The translations under genes and the position numbers were made by a program. Of a stretch of 64,000 nucleotides of DNA, positions 18,223-27,177 are shown piece after piece. Under the pieces are notes generated by a model that saw only the letters and a list, made by a program, of their open reading frames with translations, did not search any database and was not told the DNA's origin. Every line of letters starts with the position of its first letter. The first letter of the stretch is position 1. Origin of the DNA: Pseudoalteromonas piratica (GTDB lineage Bacteria > Pseudomonadota > Gammaproteobacteria > Enterobacterales > Alteromonadaceae); contig NZ_CP009889.1 of NCBI RefSeq assembly GCF_000788395.1, forward strand, positions 1,054,001-1,118,000, given 5' to 3'.

Positions 18223-19686
18223 ATGTCTCTTCCTAAATTGCTCAATTTTATTCATGGCGAACTGCTTGAAAACAAATCAGGTCAGTCGTTTGATGTTATC
18301 AATCCCGCTACAAACGAGGTTATTTACCAAACTGAAATCGCAGACGATTTTATTAAAGAGCAAGCCATTGAAAGTGCCAAACAGGGTTTTGCAACTTGGT
18401 CAGCATTGAGCGCTGTTGAACGCAGCCGAATTTTATTAAAAGCAGTTGCCCTGTTACGTGAGCGCAACGACGATTTGGCAAAAATTGAAGTACTGGATAC
18501 AGGTAAGCCAATTCAAGAAGCCGATTGTGTGGATATTGAAACGGGTGCCGATGTGATTGAATATTTTGCAGGCCTTGCACCAACACAACTAGGTTCGCAG
18601 CAAACGGTTGGTAATGACTTCTTTTACACGCGAAAAGAACCTTTAGGCATTTGCGCGGGTATTGGCGCGTGGAACTATCCACTGCAAATTGCCTGCTGGA
18701 AATCGGGCCCAGCACTTGCAGCAGGTAACGTTTTACTTTTCAAACCATCTGAAGAAACTCCTCGCGGTGCGGTTGAACTTGCCAAAATATTTATTGAAGC
18801 TGGCATGCCAGCAGGTGTATTCAATGTGGTACACGGCGCAGGCGATGTCGGTCAATGGTTAACAACACACTCAGATATTGAAAAAGTCTCGTTCACTGGC
18901 GAAGTCGGCACAGGCCAAAAAGTGATGCAAAGTGCAGCCAGTAACTTAAAAGAAGTGACCATGGAACTGGGCGGTAAATCGCCGCTAATCGTGTTCGATG
19001 ATGCCGAAATCAGCGAAGCGGTAAGCGCTGCAATGCTTGGTAACTTTTATACCCAAGGTGAAGTGTGTACAAACTGTACCCGTGTTTATGTTCAAAGAAA
19101 TGTTTATGATGAGTTTATCGAAGAGTTAAAAAAACGAACCGAGAATAACATTGTAATGGGCGACCCACTCGATCCAAATGTTAATTTAGGCGCGCTAATT
19201 TCGAAAAAACATTTAGCCTTAGTTTTAAACTACATCGAGCTTGGTAAAGAGCAAGGTGCCACAGTTTTAACTGGGGGTTATCAGGCAACGCCAGATTCTG
19301 CACCTAACGGTAACTTCGTTGCGCCGACTATTTTTGTTGATTGCAATGACGACATGACCATAGTCAAAGAAGAAATTTTTGGCCCAGTAATGTGTGTACT
19401 GCCATTTGACGATGAAGACGACGTGATTAAACGCGCAAATAACACAGAACTTGGTTTAGCCGCTGGCGTCTTTAGTCAAAACATCAAACGCGCTCACCGT
19501 GTGATTCATCAATTAAATGCCGGTATTTGTTGGATAAATAGCTATGGCAATTCGCCTGCTGAAATGCCCGTAGGCGGATACAAGCGCTCAGGCATCGGCC
19601 GTGAAAACGGTGTTGAAACACTAAATAGCTACACCCAAACCAAATCAATTTATGTTGGCATGAGCCAAATTGAAAGCCCATTTTAG
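18223..19686 (+). CDS. betB: BetB, betaine aldehyde dehydrogenase
   Basis: A 487-residue NAD(P)-dependent aldehyde dehydrogenase. The ATG at 18223 has a TCAGGA ribosome site inside the betI end; an upstream GTG is not needed. Key motifs: [19 protein letters not shown], the [11 protein letters not shown] nucleotide-binding loop, the general-base Glu in [10 protein letters not shown], and the nucleophile Cys in [14 protein letters not shown], where the paired Cys is typical of BetB. It oxidises betaine aldehyde to glycine betaine, the second step of choline-derived osmoprotectant synthesis. It is co-transcribed with betI and betA. Confidence 0.95.
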   Translation: MSLPKLLNFIHGELLENKSGQSFDVINPATNEVIYQTEIADDFIKEQAIESAKQGFATWSALSAVERSRILLKAVALLRERNDDLAKIEVLDTGKPIQEADCVDIETGADVIEYFAGLAPTQLGSQQTVGNDFFYTRKEPLGICAGIGAWNYPLQIACWKSGPALAAGNVLLFKPSEETPRGAVELAKIFIEAGMPAGVFNVVHGAGDVGQWLTTHSDIEKVSFTGEVGTGQKVMQSAASNLKEVTMELGGKSPLIVFDDAEISEAVSAAMLGNFYTQGEVCTNCTRVYVQRNVYDEFIEELKKRTENNIVMGDPLDPNVNLGALISKKHLALVLNYIELGKEQGATVLTGGYQATPDSAPNGNFVAPTIFVDCNDDMTIVKEEIFGPVMCVLPFDDEDDVIKRANNTELGLAAGVFSQNIKRAHRVIHQLNAGICWINSYGNSPAEMPVGGYKRSGIGRENGVETLNSYTQTKSIYVGMSQIESPF

Positions 19687-19697
19687 CGAGTAATTTT

Positions 19698-21347
19698 ATG
19701 CAGTACGATTATATTATTGTCGGCGCAGGCTCAGCTGGGTGTGTGCTCGCCAACCGGTTGTCTGAAAATCCTGATCACTCGGTACTTTTATTGGAAACCG
19801 GTGGTTCGGATAAAAGTATTTTTATTCAAATGCCAACGGCGTTATCAATTCCAATGAATGGTGATAAATACGCATGGCAATTTCATACTGAAAAAGAGCC
19901 TTACCTTAATAATCGCAGTATGCACTGCCCGCGCGGCAAGGTATTAGGCGGTTCTTCGTCAATTAATGGCATGGTGTACGTACGTGGTCATGCAAAAGAT
20001 TTTGACGAATGGGCCGAACACGGCGCCGAAAATTGGGATTACCAAGCGTGTTTACCTTACTTTAAAAAAGCCGAAAGCTGGTATTTAGGTGAAGATAATT
20101 ATCGCGGCGGCAATGGTGAACTTGGCGTTAATAACGGAAATGAAATGGCTAACCCTTTGTACCGCGCGTTTATAGAAGCGGGTAAACAAGCAGGGTATGA
20201 CCATACTCACGACTACAACGGTGAAAACCAAGAAGGTTTTGGCCCAATGCATATGACCGTTAAAAACGGCATTCGCTGTTCGGCAAGTCGTGCTTATTTA
20301 GATCCAATAAAGCACCGCAAGAATTTAACCATAGTAACCAATGCACTGGTAACTAAAGTACGTTTGGAAGGCAAAAAAGCAACGGGTGTGAACTACACCA
20401 TTAAAGGGAAAGCGCATCGTGCTATCGCTGATAAAGAGGTTATTTTAAGCGCCGGTCCGATTGGCTCACCCCATATTTTGCAATTATCGGGCATTGGACC
20501 ACGCGACGTGCTTGAACAAGCCGGCGTAAAAGTGCAGCACGAGTTACCAGGTGTCGGTCAAAACTTACAAGATCATCTAGAGTTTTATTTTCAGTACAAA
20601 TGTAAAAAGCCAATTACGTTAAATGGCAAGTTAGGGCTGATTTCAAAAGGTTTAATTGGCGCACAATGGTTGTTTGCAAAATCAGGTCTTGGAGTTACTA
20701 ACCACTTTGAATCCTGTGCGTTTATTCGCTCAAAAGCGTGCGTTGAATGGCCTGATATTCAATATCATTTTTTACCTGCCGCGATTCGTTACGATGGTAA
20801 ATCGGCATTTGATGGCCATGGTTTTCAGGTACATGTGGGCCATAATAAACCGAAAAGCCGTGGTGCAGTGACAATTCAATCCTCTGATCCGAGTATTGCT
20901 CCAAAGATTCAGTTTAATTACTTGCAGCACCCCGACGATATTGAAGGGTTCCGCGCTTGCGTGCGTTTAACTCGCGAGATTATCGCACAGCCTGCGTTTG
21001 ATGATTACCGCGACGGTGAAATTCAACCTGGCGAACAAATTCAAACTGATGAAGAAATTGATGCCTTTGTGCGTGATGCCGTTGAAAGTGCTTATCACCC
21101 AAGTTGCTCATGCAAAATGGGTGAAGACCATATGGCGGTAGTAAATTCAAATACGCAAGTGCGTGGAATAAGCAATTTACGCGTGGTGGACTCTTCTATT
21201 TTCCCAACCATACCGAATGGCAATTTAAATGCGCCAACCATTATGGTTGCAGAAAAAGCGGCTGACATCATTTTGGCAAAGCCAGCGCTTAATTCAACTA
21301 CACCGCCTGTTGGCATAAAGCCAAATTGGCAGCAGCAACAGCGCTAA
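19698..21347 (+). CDS. betA: BetA, choline dehydrogenase
   Basis: A 549-residue GMC oxidoreductase. The FAD-binding opening is [39 protein letters not shown] is GMC signature 1 and [16 protein letters not shown] is signature 2. The C-terminal [12 protein letters not shown] carries the active-site His, and [15 protein letters not shown] ends the FAD contact. It oxidises choline to betaine aldehyde at the membrane face. It lies 11 bases after betB, and a hairpin follows. Confidence 0.95.
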   Translation: MQYDYIIVGAGSAGCVLANRLSENPDHSVLLLETGGSDKSIFIQMPTALSIPMNGDKYAWQFHTEKEPYLNNRSMHCPRGKVLGGSSSINGMVYVRGHAKDFDEWAEHGAENWDYQACLPYFKKAESWYLGEDNYRGGNGELGVNNGNEMANPLYRAFIEAGKQAGYDHTHDYNGENQEGFGPMHMTVKNGIRCSASRAYLDPIKHRKNLTIVTNALVTKVRLEGKKATGVNYTIKGKAHRAIADKEVILSAGPIGSPHILQLSGIGPRDVLEQAGVKVQHELPGVGQNLQDHLEFYFQYKCKKPITLNGKLGLISKGLIGAQWLFAKSGLGVTNHFESCAFIRSKACVEWPDIQYHFLPAAIRYDGKSAFDGHGFQVHVGHNKPKSRGAVTIQSSDPSIAPKIQFNYLQHPDDIEGFRACVRLTREIIAQPAFDDYRDGEIQPGEQIQTDEEIDAFVRDAVESAYHPSCSCKMGEDHMAVVNSNTQVRGISNLRVVDSSIFPTIPNGNLNAPTIMVAEKAADIILAKPALNSTTPPVGIKPNWQQQQR

Positions 21348-21360
21348 AAATTGGTAGTAG

Positions 21361-21392
21361 CGATGAAAGCATCACAACTTTCATCGTTATTT
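21361..21392 (+). terminator. Hairpin between betA and the BCCT gene
   Basis: CGATGAAAG (21361-21369), 8-base loop, CTTTCATCG (21378-21386), followed by TTATTTTC. This is a moderately strong terminator or attenuator separating betIBA from the transporter. A second small inverted repeat (AATAGC, 5 bases, GCTATT at 21399-21415) lies just after it. Confidence 0.6.
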
Positions 21393-21447
21393 TCAACAAA
21401 TAGCAACTCGCTATTAATTATCTATGACAACAATAAATAGGAAAACT

Positions 21448-21498
21448 ATGGACTATTTTTACTTATACTGGGAGGGTGACAATGACCTTATGGCTTAG
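21448..21498 (+). CDS. 16-codon leader ORF overlapping the BCCT start
   Basis: An ATG at 21448 with an upstream TAGGAAA ribosome site opens a 16-residue frame, MDYFYLYWEGDNDLMA, ending at a TAG at 21496. It runs through the transporter's GGGAGGG ribosome site and past its ATG (21482) in another frame. Translation of the leader would open or mask the transporter start, so this looks like a translational-coupling or attenuation peptide. The peptide is rich in Tyr, Phe and Trp. It is too short to judge by codon use and may be fortuitous. Confidence 0.4.
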   Translation: MDYFYLYWEGDNDLMA

Positions 21499-22699
21499 TG
21501 CTGGCATTTTGTTCACCTTACTTTCAATCGCCTTTATTTTATATAAATGGGGCAATATGCAAGTAGTGGGTGTCACTCCTGTTAAAACATTTACCTTTAT
21601 TGCAATTCTGTTTACATCTGGCCTCGACGTTGGCCTGATCATGTTCCCGCTAACCGAGTTTGCCGGTTATGCAGACATAAAAGCAAGCCCAGAATATGGC
21701 TTCACAAACCCGCTTGCGATTGAGTTTGGTTTTTGGGGATTCTTGATTTGGGGTTTCTACTTTTTGACCTGTTTTTATTTCTGTGTAATTGAGCCCAAAG
21801 TGAAATTTTTCGAGATTCCACTGGTAAAATTGGTTAACAACGTGGTGATTATCGGCACATGTGCGTTTACTGCCTTTTTGTTACTGAGCAACTTGCCTTG
21901 GTACCTACCTGCGGTGGGTGATGGTGAATCAATTGTGCCAACATTTTACTTAATTGTATTTGCTGCAATTTGTTTTGCCACTTATTCAAGTACCAGTATT
22001 CGTTATGTACGCTTTTTAAGTATTACAACAACCTGGGTCTTTATCGCGTTAATCGTTGCTATGTGGGCAGGTGCTTTTATATTTGGCGACAGTGAAATAA
22101 GTGCATACACAAAGAACCTGGCATTAATTGGCGACTATTTCACCAACATGCACCATTTTGTATTGCCGCTTAACGATTACCATGAATTCTATTTATTCTG
22201 GTGGTTTGCGTGGAGCATTATGATAGGTCAATTCACCTCTCGTTTTGTTGGTGGACTTAAAACCTACCAAGTACTCGCAGCGATGTTAATTTTCCCGTCA
22301 ATTCCAATTGCTGCGTGGTTTGCCGTGCTGTATCACTACCACGATGCAGGTATTGCAACCGATGGTCTGGTGAACTTTGCCATGGTATTTGTCGGTATTG
22401 TGTTTGTGATTAATTCACTGGATTCATTGATCCGCTTATACACAGATAACCTTAACCTAACCGTCGCCCGTTTAGGTAAGCGCAATTATCTGCTACTAAA
22501 TATTATTGCACTTTCACTTTTAACACTATTATTTAAACTGAACTTTCTACAAATCCAATGGGTTGGTGCCATTGTTATTGCGATTTTCTTTGCTGGTTTT
22601 GGTTTTATTTTGGTTAATAAGTTCAAAACAGTTAAGACTATTCATAGTTCACCAAAAGAAAACGCAATTGATTTTAATAAAATAGAGACAATAAGCTAA
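21482..22699 (+). CDS. Short BCCT-type transporter, probably choline or betaine
   Basis: The ATG at 21482 has a strong GGGAGGG site; a GTG two codons earlier overlaps it. The 405-residue protein has about 11 hydrophobic segments. FTSGLDVGLIMFPLTEFAGY (about 45-64) matches the glycine-rich BCCT helix 3, and WWFAWSIMIGQFTSR (about 240-254) matches the BCCT signature in helix 8. Typical BCCT proteins have 12 helices and more than 500 residues; here the first helix and long loops are missing, and there is no osmosensing C-terminal tail. BCCT carriers move choline, betaine or carnitine with Na+ or H+. Location after betIBA suggests choline uptake. The porin gene begins 4 bases after its stop. Confidence 0.7.
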   Translation: MTLWLSAGILFTLLSIAFILYKWGNMQVVGVTPVKTFTFIAILFTSGLDVGLIMFPLTEFAGYADIKASPEYGFTNPLAIEFGFWGFLIWGFYFLTCFYFCVIEPKVKFFEIPLVKLVNNVVIIGTCAFTAFLLLSNLPWYLPAVGDGESIVPTFYLIVFAAICFATYSSTSIRYVRFLSITTTWVFIALIVAMWAGAFIFGDSEISAYTKNLALIGDYFTNMHHFVLPLNDYHEFYLFWWFAWSIMIGQFTSRFVGGLKTYQVLAAMLIFPSIPIAAWFAVLYHYHDAGIATDGLVNFAMVFVGIVFVINSLDSLIRLYTDNLNLTVARLGKRNYLLLNIIALSLLTLLFKLNFLQIQWVGAIVIAIFFAGFGFILVNKFKTVKTIHSSPKENAIDFNKIETIS

Positions 22700-22703
22700 T
22701 CAT

Positions 22704-23402
22704 ATGAAAAATATAATTAAATTATCATTAATCCCGGTTGCAGTAATGACAAGCGTGGCGCATGCCGATTGGAGTACAACAGTAACAGGCGCCTCTGACT
22801 ACACCTTCAACGGTGTTAGTCAAACCATGAACGACCCTGCGCTACAGGTTAGTCTCGACAAATCATTTGAGAATGGCTTTTATGCAGGTAGTTGGGCATC
22901 AAATGTAGATTTTGGTGACGACACTAACATTGAATGGGATTTTTACGCTGGTCACTATATCAGCCTAAACGATGCGTTAAGCCTTGATTATGGTATCGCG
23001 TATTACACCTACCACGGCGCGAGTTATTCAGATGAGGGAAACTACCCTGAAGCTTACGCAAAATTTGGCTATTCATCTGCCCTTGGTAATACCGAGTTTA
23101 ATTTCTGGTATAGCTGGGATTACTTTGGCACAGGTGCAGGCCATACCATTGCGATGCTAGCGCATTCTTATGAAATCGCGCCAAATCATACGCTGCGCGC
23201 AAGTTTTGATGTGTCAAACTCGCTTGATGGCGATAAATGGTTATGGGATGGCGATAACTCTTCATACCATCATTATCGTCTGGCTTATCAAACAAGCTTT
23301 AAAGGGTTTAACCTAGAACTTGCGGCAGAAAACACCAACCTTGATTGGGACACCGCAGATGAGCGCTTAGTGTTCTCTGTTTCAAGAACATTTTCGCTGT
23401 AA
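22704..23402 (+). CDS. TorF-family putative outer-membrane porin
   Basis: A 232-residue protein with a signal peptide (about 1-21, cleaved after AHA). The mature part is a beta-barrel: alternating aromatic strands begin WSTTVTGASDYTFNGVSQT, the mark of the TIGR02001/Gcw_chp 'TorF' family, and it ends with the strand ERLVFSVSRTFSL. Members are small outer-membrane proteins of unknown specificity. It follows the BCCT gene by 4 bases, so it probably provides an outer-membrane route for the same solute. A terminator follows. Confidence 0.8.
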   Translation: MKNIIKLSLIPVAVMTSVAHADWSTTVTGASDYTFNGVSQTMNDPALQVSLDKSFENGFYAGSWASNVDFGDDTNIEWDFYAGHYISLNDALSLDYGIAYYTYHGASYSDEGNYPEAYAKFGYSSALGNTEFNFWYSWDYFGTGAGHTIAMLAHSYEIAPNHTLRASFDVSNSLDGDKWLWDGDNSSYHHYRLAYQTSFKGFNLELAAENTNLDWDTADERLVFSVSRTFSL

Positions 23403-23427
23403 CCAACGATACTTAAAGACATAAAAT

Positions 23428-23455
23428 AAAAAAAGGCGCACGTTGCGCCTTTTTT
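23428..23455. terminator. Bidirectional intrinsic terminator
   Basis: AAAGGCGCA (23432-23440), loop CGT, TGCGCCTTT with further Ts, flanked by A- and T-runs. It lies between the porin gene and the convergent lipoprotein gene. Confidence 0.9.
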
Positions 23456-23467
23456 ACCTGAATTAGG

Positions 23468-23995
23468 TTAACCGAGTTCTGCCAAACGGGTAATTAACTC
23501 ATTGAGTGCAGCAACACTAAAACCACGATCATAAAAATACGCCACCTTGCCTTGGCGATTTAATAATACAACACGTGCATTATTTGGCTTTTCATTGCCG
23601 GTAAAAGCCTGAATACGCTCACCATCCTCATAAATTGTAATTACCCCACCCCATAACTCTTTGGGAATGCCGCGGCGCATACCTTCATCAATTTGGGTAC
23701 TAAACATACGCGGAAACATACCTGCAATAGTGGGCAATTCAAAAGCAACCACATTCACTTCTTTCATATCAAGACCAATCAACCAACGGTCAATATCAAA
23801 TTGCGAATCTTGTTTATAGCCAATTAAGTATACGCTCGGCTTACCACTAACATGCGCTGGTAGGCTAACTGTTTGTTTTTCTAAACTAGTGCCTGTCACA
23901 CTAGGAAAAGCCTGTCCCTCGATATTTTGATTTGGATACTGAGTAGCACAGCCAGACAAGGTAAAAATAAGTAATAAGTTAAGGATTGCTTTCAT
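23468..23995 (-). CDS. Lipoprotein with a redoxin-like fold but no CxxC
   Basis: A 175-residue protein with lipobox LSGC (Cys16). After it come GQAFPSVTGTSLEKQTVSLP and KPSVYLIGYKQDSQFDIDRW, then VVLLNRQGKVAYFYDRGFS near the C-terminus. This resembles the AhpC/TSA or ATP10-like thioredoxin fold, but the CxxC pair is absent, so it is probably not a disulfide enzyme. It is expected to be lipid-anchored in the envelope. It is a single gene; function unknown. Confidence 0.7.
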   Translation of the reverse strand: MKAILNLLLIFTLSGCATQYPNQNIEGQAFPSVTGTSLEKQTVSLPAHVSGKPSVYLIGYKQDSQFDIDRWLIGLDMKEVNVVAFELPTIAGMFPRMFSTQIDEGMRRGIPKELWGGVITIYEDGERIQAFTGNEKPNNARVVLLNRQGKVAYFYDRGFSVAALNELITRLAELG

Positions 23996-24072
23996 AAAAG
24001 TCTCAAATTGATTTTGTTAATTCTTAGCAGAGTTCGAAACAGCTTTATACATCAAAAAAAGTAAGCGCATTA

Positions 24073-24333
24073 TTAGTCCACTTCTTTAACAAGGGACTCT
24101 AATTTGCTCATAAATACATCTTTTAATTTGCTGTGTTCATAATCGAGGTGATAGGTATTATGAAAACCGAAGCGCAGTAATACACCATTTCCTTTCAAAT
24201 AAATGGTGTAGCCGTCGATGTCAGAAAATGCGGTAATTCCTTGATAGAGTTTACCGTCTTCAAAGTCTTCGCCTTTTTGATAGATAAGGTCGAACACTTT
24301 TAATAATAGCTTGGCGTCTAGCTCGTTCTTCAT
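24073..24333 (-). CDS. DUF3081 family small protein
   Basis: An 86-residue soluble protein. The MKNELDAKLLLKVFDLI opening, the FSDIDGYTIYLKGNGVLLRF core and the FHNTYHLDYEH motif match DUF3081, found in Vibrio, Shewanella and Pseudoalteromonas. No function is known. It sits alone between a lipoprotein gene and a VF530-type gene, all on the same strand but with gaps of 67 to 77 bases. Confidence 0.75.
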   Translation of the reverse strand: MKNELDAKLLLKVFDLIYQKGEDFEDGKLYQGITAFSDIDGYTIYLKGNGVLLRFGFHNTYHLDYEHSKLKDVFMSKLESLVKEVD

Positions 24334-24400
24334 AATTAAGTATTCCCTGATTTCTCATATCGATACTTAATTATAGTGAGCAAGCACGCGTTTAGATCAG

Positions 24401-24616
24401 TTAGCGGAACGTATCAAGATAAAGAGCTTCAACTTTGTCTCGTGCCCACTGAGTGCGACGTAAAAATTTAAGCGACGATTTAATGGAAGGTTCATTGGCA
24501 AAGCAATTTATTTTAATCTCGCGGTAAAGACCATCCCAACCATACTCTTCAACCAATTGTGTCAAAATTTTCTCTAAGGTTAAGCCATGAAGCGGATTGT
24601 TTGGTTGGTTTTGCAT
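24401..24616 (-). CDS. VF530 family protein (DUF2132)
   Basis: A 71-residue protein. [21 protein letters not shown], here given in part, then [20 protein letters not shown] and [12 protein letters not shown], match the VF530/DUF2132 family almost throughout. The family founder, a Vibrio fischeri protein of solved structure, has a helical fold proposed to bind DNA. The length equals the family norm. Confidence 0.85.
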   Translation of the reverse strand: MQNQPNNPLHGLTLEKILTQLVEEYGWDGLYREIKINCFANEPSIKSSLKFLRRTQWARDKVEALYLDTFR

Positions 24617-24667
24617 TTTGTTGCCTTAATCGGGTTATTGCTCTATCTACAAAGATAAACAGCACAT

Positions 24668-24692
24668 AAAAAAAGCCCAACCTGGGCTTTTT
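24668..24692 (-). terminator. Intrinsic terminator ending the aryl polyene operon
   Basis: On the minus strand: AAAAGCCCA, a short loop, TGGGCTTTT with seven Ts in a row. It lies 18 bases after the 24710 stop and is the first strong terminator downstream of the long minus-strand run that begins at 42046. Confidence 0.85.
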
Positions 24693-24709
24693 CAAATTAT
24701 GTTAAACAT

Positions 24710-25138
24710 TTATAGTTTAACTAAATCACCTTTTAATGTCACACCGGCCATTACAAAACCTGCGCCACATTCAAATTCAGTTTCACTGACAAACTCACGT
24801 TTTTTATAGTATGAACTGATGTTCATTACCGCATTCATACCTTCTCGGCGAGCACGATCTTGTAATGCCTTTAAAGCACTTAGCATTACCCATTGACATG
24901 CTTCTTTATCGCTTTTGTTGAACGCATTGGTTTTTTTGTTAGTTTGCACTTCGCCGTAAGTTGACTTTACTTCGCCCGCTTTCTGCTTGCCAAAAAATAG
25001 TTTAATATTTGAATCAAGCGCCTGCTCAGCTTTCGCTGTGTTTAGTAGCTCTTCAACTGAATAACGACCAATATCATCACGGGCGATTGAAGCTGATGAG
25101 GCTAAAACCAACGTCATACCAAGTATTAATTTTTTCAT
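24710..25138 (-). CDS. Small periplasmic protein often misnamed excinuclease subunit
   Basis: A 142-residue protein with a signal peptide (about 1-19). Conserved stretches are RDDIGRYSVEELLNTAKAEQ, NKKTNAFNKSDKEACQWVML, ALQDRARREGMNAVMNISSYY and TEFECGAGFVMAGVTLKG. Databases often label such proteins 'excinuclease ATPase subunit', but there is no ATPase motif; a short envelope protein is what the sequence shows. The two cysteines (in EACQW and FECGAG) could form a disulfide. It lies 12 bases after the MipA/OmpV gene, at the end of the aryl polyene operon. Confidence 0.7.
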   Translation of the reverse strand: MKKLILGMTLVLASSASIARDDIGRYSVEELLNTAKAEQALDSNIKLFFGKQKAGEVKSTYGEVQTNKKTNAFNKSDKEACQWVMLSALKALQDRARREGMNAVMNISSYYKKREFVSETEFECGAGFVMAGVTLKGDLVKL

Positions 25139-25150
25139 TTTTTCTCCCTA

Positions 25151-25951
25151 TTATTTAAATGAATAAAACTTCCATGCAAAACCTAACCCGAACGCGACAT
25201 TATCGTGTTCTCGCATCAGCGGGCTATGTTGATTTGCGCTATTTGAATAATTGTAATAACGAACGAATCCACCAGCCCATAGCCAGTTATTATCGTAAGT
25301 TAAGCCTACACTAAAAATTGAGGCAAGGTAGCCTGCTTTTGCATCATATTGTTGGCGTTCTAAGGTTTGAAACTGCTCAGCTACCTGATAAAAGTAATTG
25401 TTATAGGCATGAGAGCCAAAACGTGAACTGACTCTTGCAGTTAATTTTACATCATGCTTTTTTGTGCGATACAACTGTTTACCCGTTTCAACAATGACGC
25501 CGTAAACACTACCAATATCATCAAAATTGAAATTATCGACGGCATACGCTTTACGAATGAAGGGGGAAACATAAAAGTAATCATCAGAAAGCGGGTTACC
25601 ATAACTAAAATATTCATAACTTGGCCCTATTTCTCCTACCCAGCCAAGATCATCCATGCCCTCACGTGCACGATTTTCATTACTTGCTACCGCAATCGCC
25701 CCGCCAGCACTCAGGCTTAAATAGTGTTTCGGTGCAATTTTTAAAAAAGAAGCAAACTCATTGCGTTCAACCTTGTAATGGGGCTTTTTGATATGAATAT
25801 ACGGTAGCGGTACAAAGTAGTTTTCATTTTGCTGCGCACCTAAATAATGCGGAATCGAAGAATAAAAACCACCAATACCTAGAGTCACTTCATCTGCAAA
25901 ACTGATGGGTGACAGAAAGAAAAGAAGTAAGGCAATCCATTGCTTGAACAT
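25151..25951 (-). CDS. MipA/OmpV family outer-membrane protein
   Basis: A 266-residue protein with a signal peptide (about 1-19) followed by VTLGIGGFYSSIPHYLGAQQ, the usual MipA/OmpV start with its 'G..Y.G' loop. Alternating strands and a terminal GLGFAWKFYSFK strand indicate an outer-membrane barrel. MipA in E. coli scaffolds murein enzymes; most relatives have unknown ligands. The start lies 2 bases after the apeR stop, so it is translated from the aryl polyene transcript. A role in placing or tolerating the pigment lipid in the outer membrane is inference. Confidence 0.8.
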   Translation of the reverse strand: MFKQWIALLLFFLSPISFADEVTLGIGGFYSSIPHYLGAQQNENYFVPLPYIHIKKPHYKVERNEFASFLKIAPKHYLSLSAGGAIAVASNENRAREGMDDLGWVGEIGPSYEYFSYGNPLSDDYFYVSPFIRKAYAVDNFNFDDIGSVYGVIVETGKQLYRTKKHDVKLTARVSSRFGSHAYNNYFYQVAEQFQTLERQQYDAKAGYLASIFSVGLTYDNNWLWAGGFVRYYNYSNSANQHSPLMREHDNVAFGLGFAWKFYSFK

Positions 25952-25953
25952 TA

Positions 25954-27177
25954 TTAAGACCAGCGTTTAAAAATTAAAGAGGTATTAATACCACCAAAGG
26001 CAAAGTTATTACTCATAATATAATCAGTACTAATTTCACGGCCATTAACATCAAGGTAATCTAGTGGAGCACAGTCTGGATCAACACTGTCTAAGTTAGC
26101 AGTACCGCTAAACCAATTATCATACATCATATGAATACTGGCCCACGCTTCAATTGCGCCACAGGCACCTAACGTATGTCCAAGGTAACTTTTCAGTGAA
26201 CTAATAGGCACCTCACCTAATGCGTTAAATGTTGCATGCGACTCTGCTATATCACCTCGGTCAGTGGATGTGCCATGAGCATTTACATAACCAATTTTCG
26301 ATTTATCAATACCAGCTTCTGTGATTGCTTGTTCAATCGCCACTTGCATGGTTTCGCTGGTCGGTTGGGTTACATGTTGTCCATCTGAATTACAGCCAAA
26401 TCCGACTATCTCAGCAATAATATTGGCACCTCGCGCCTTAGCATGTTCCAATTCTTCTAAAATGAACGTGCACGCACCTTCCCCTATAACGAGTCCATCT
26501 CTGTCTTTGTCAAATGGACGCGGCGTTTGCTTTGGCGTATCGTTTTTACAGCTGGTTGCATACAAGGTATCAAACACCGCTGCTTCAGTGACACAAAGCT
26601 CTTCTGCACCACCCGCCACCATTAATTTTTGGCGGCCAAATTTAATTGCTTCGAATGCGTAGCCAATGCCTTGCGAGCCGGAAGTACAAGCTGAACTGGT
26701 GGTAATCACCCGGCCTTTTAAACCAAAAAACACACCGACGTTAACCGGGGCAGTATGCGCCATCATTTGGATATAACTCGTTGCTGTCACACCTGTCATT
26801 TCACCCGTTTCCATCATGCGACCAAACGGGATAAGCGGTGCCGTAGAACCAATAGATGAACCAAAAGCAATGCCCGTATCACCATTTGTAAGTGATGGGT
26901 GCTCTAATAAACCAGCTTGCTCTAGGGCAAGTTCAGTAGTGCGCGTTGCCATAAGCGAAACACGCCCCATTGAACGAATTTTCTTTCGTGAATAATGGTT
27001 TGGTTTTTCAAAGTGTTTAACTGGCGCCGCAAGGTTGGTATTTAAACCATTGATAAATTCCCAATCGGGCATTGTCTCAACTGCATTAACACCTGTTTTA
27101 AGCGCCGCTTTGAATGTTTGCCAATCATCACCTAGCGCAGTGATTGCCGACATACCGGTAACAACAACACGTTTCAC
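25954..27177 (-). CDS. apeR: Aryl polyene 3-ketoacyl-ACP synthase (ApeR-type)
   Basis: A 407-residue FabF-fold condensing enzyme with a complete triad: Cys164 (TTSSACTSGSQG), His301 (NAHGTSTDRGD) and His334 (KSYLGHTLGACG). In the aryl polyene pathway, a non-canonical type II polyketide system, a ketosynthase of this kind extends an aryl starter on ACP by malonyl units. It is the last of the colinear ape genes and overlaps apeQ by one base. Plain FabF is an alternative, but the context decides. Confidence 0.88.
   Translation of the reverse strand: MKRVVVTGMSAITALGDDWQTFKAALKTGVNAVETMPDWEFINGLNTNLAAPVKHFEKPNHYSRKKIRSMGRVSLMATRTTELALEQAGLLEHPSLTNGDTGIAFGSSIGSTAPLIPFGRMMETGEMTGVTATSYIQMMAHTAPVNVGVFFGLKGRVITTSSACTSGSQGIGYAFEAIKFGRQKLMVAGGAEELCVTEAAVFDTLYATSCKNDTPKQTPRPFDKDRDGLVIGEGACTFILEELEHAKARGANIIAEIVGFGCNSDGQHVTQPTSETMQVAIEQAITEAGIDKSKIGYVNAHGTSTDRGDIAESHATFNALGEVPISSLKSYLGHTLGACGAIEAWASIHMMYDNWFSGTANLDSVDPDCAPLDYLDVNGREISTDYIMSNNFAFGGINTSLIFKRWS

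Noticed and set aside
24710..25138. Excinuclease subunit function
   Set aside because: The protein is a 142-residue secreted protein without ATP-binding or DNA-repair motifs; the name is an annotation artefact.
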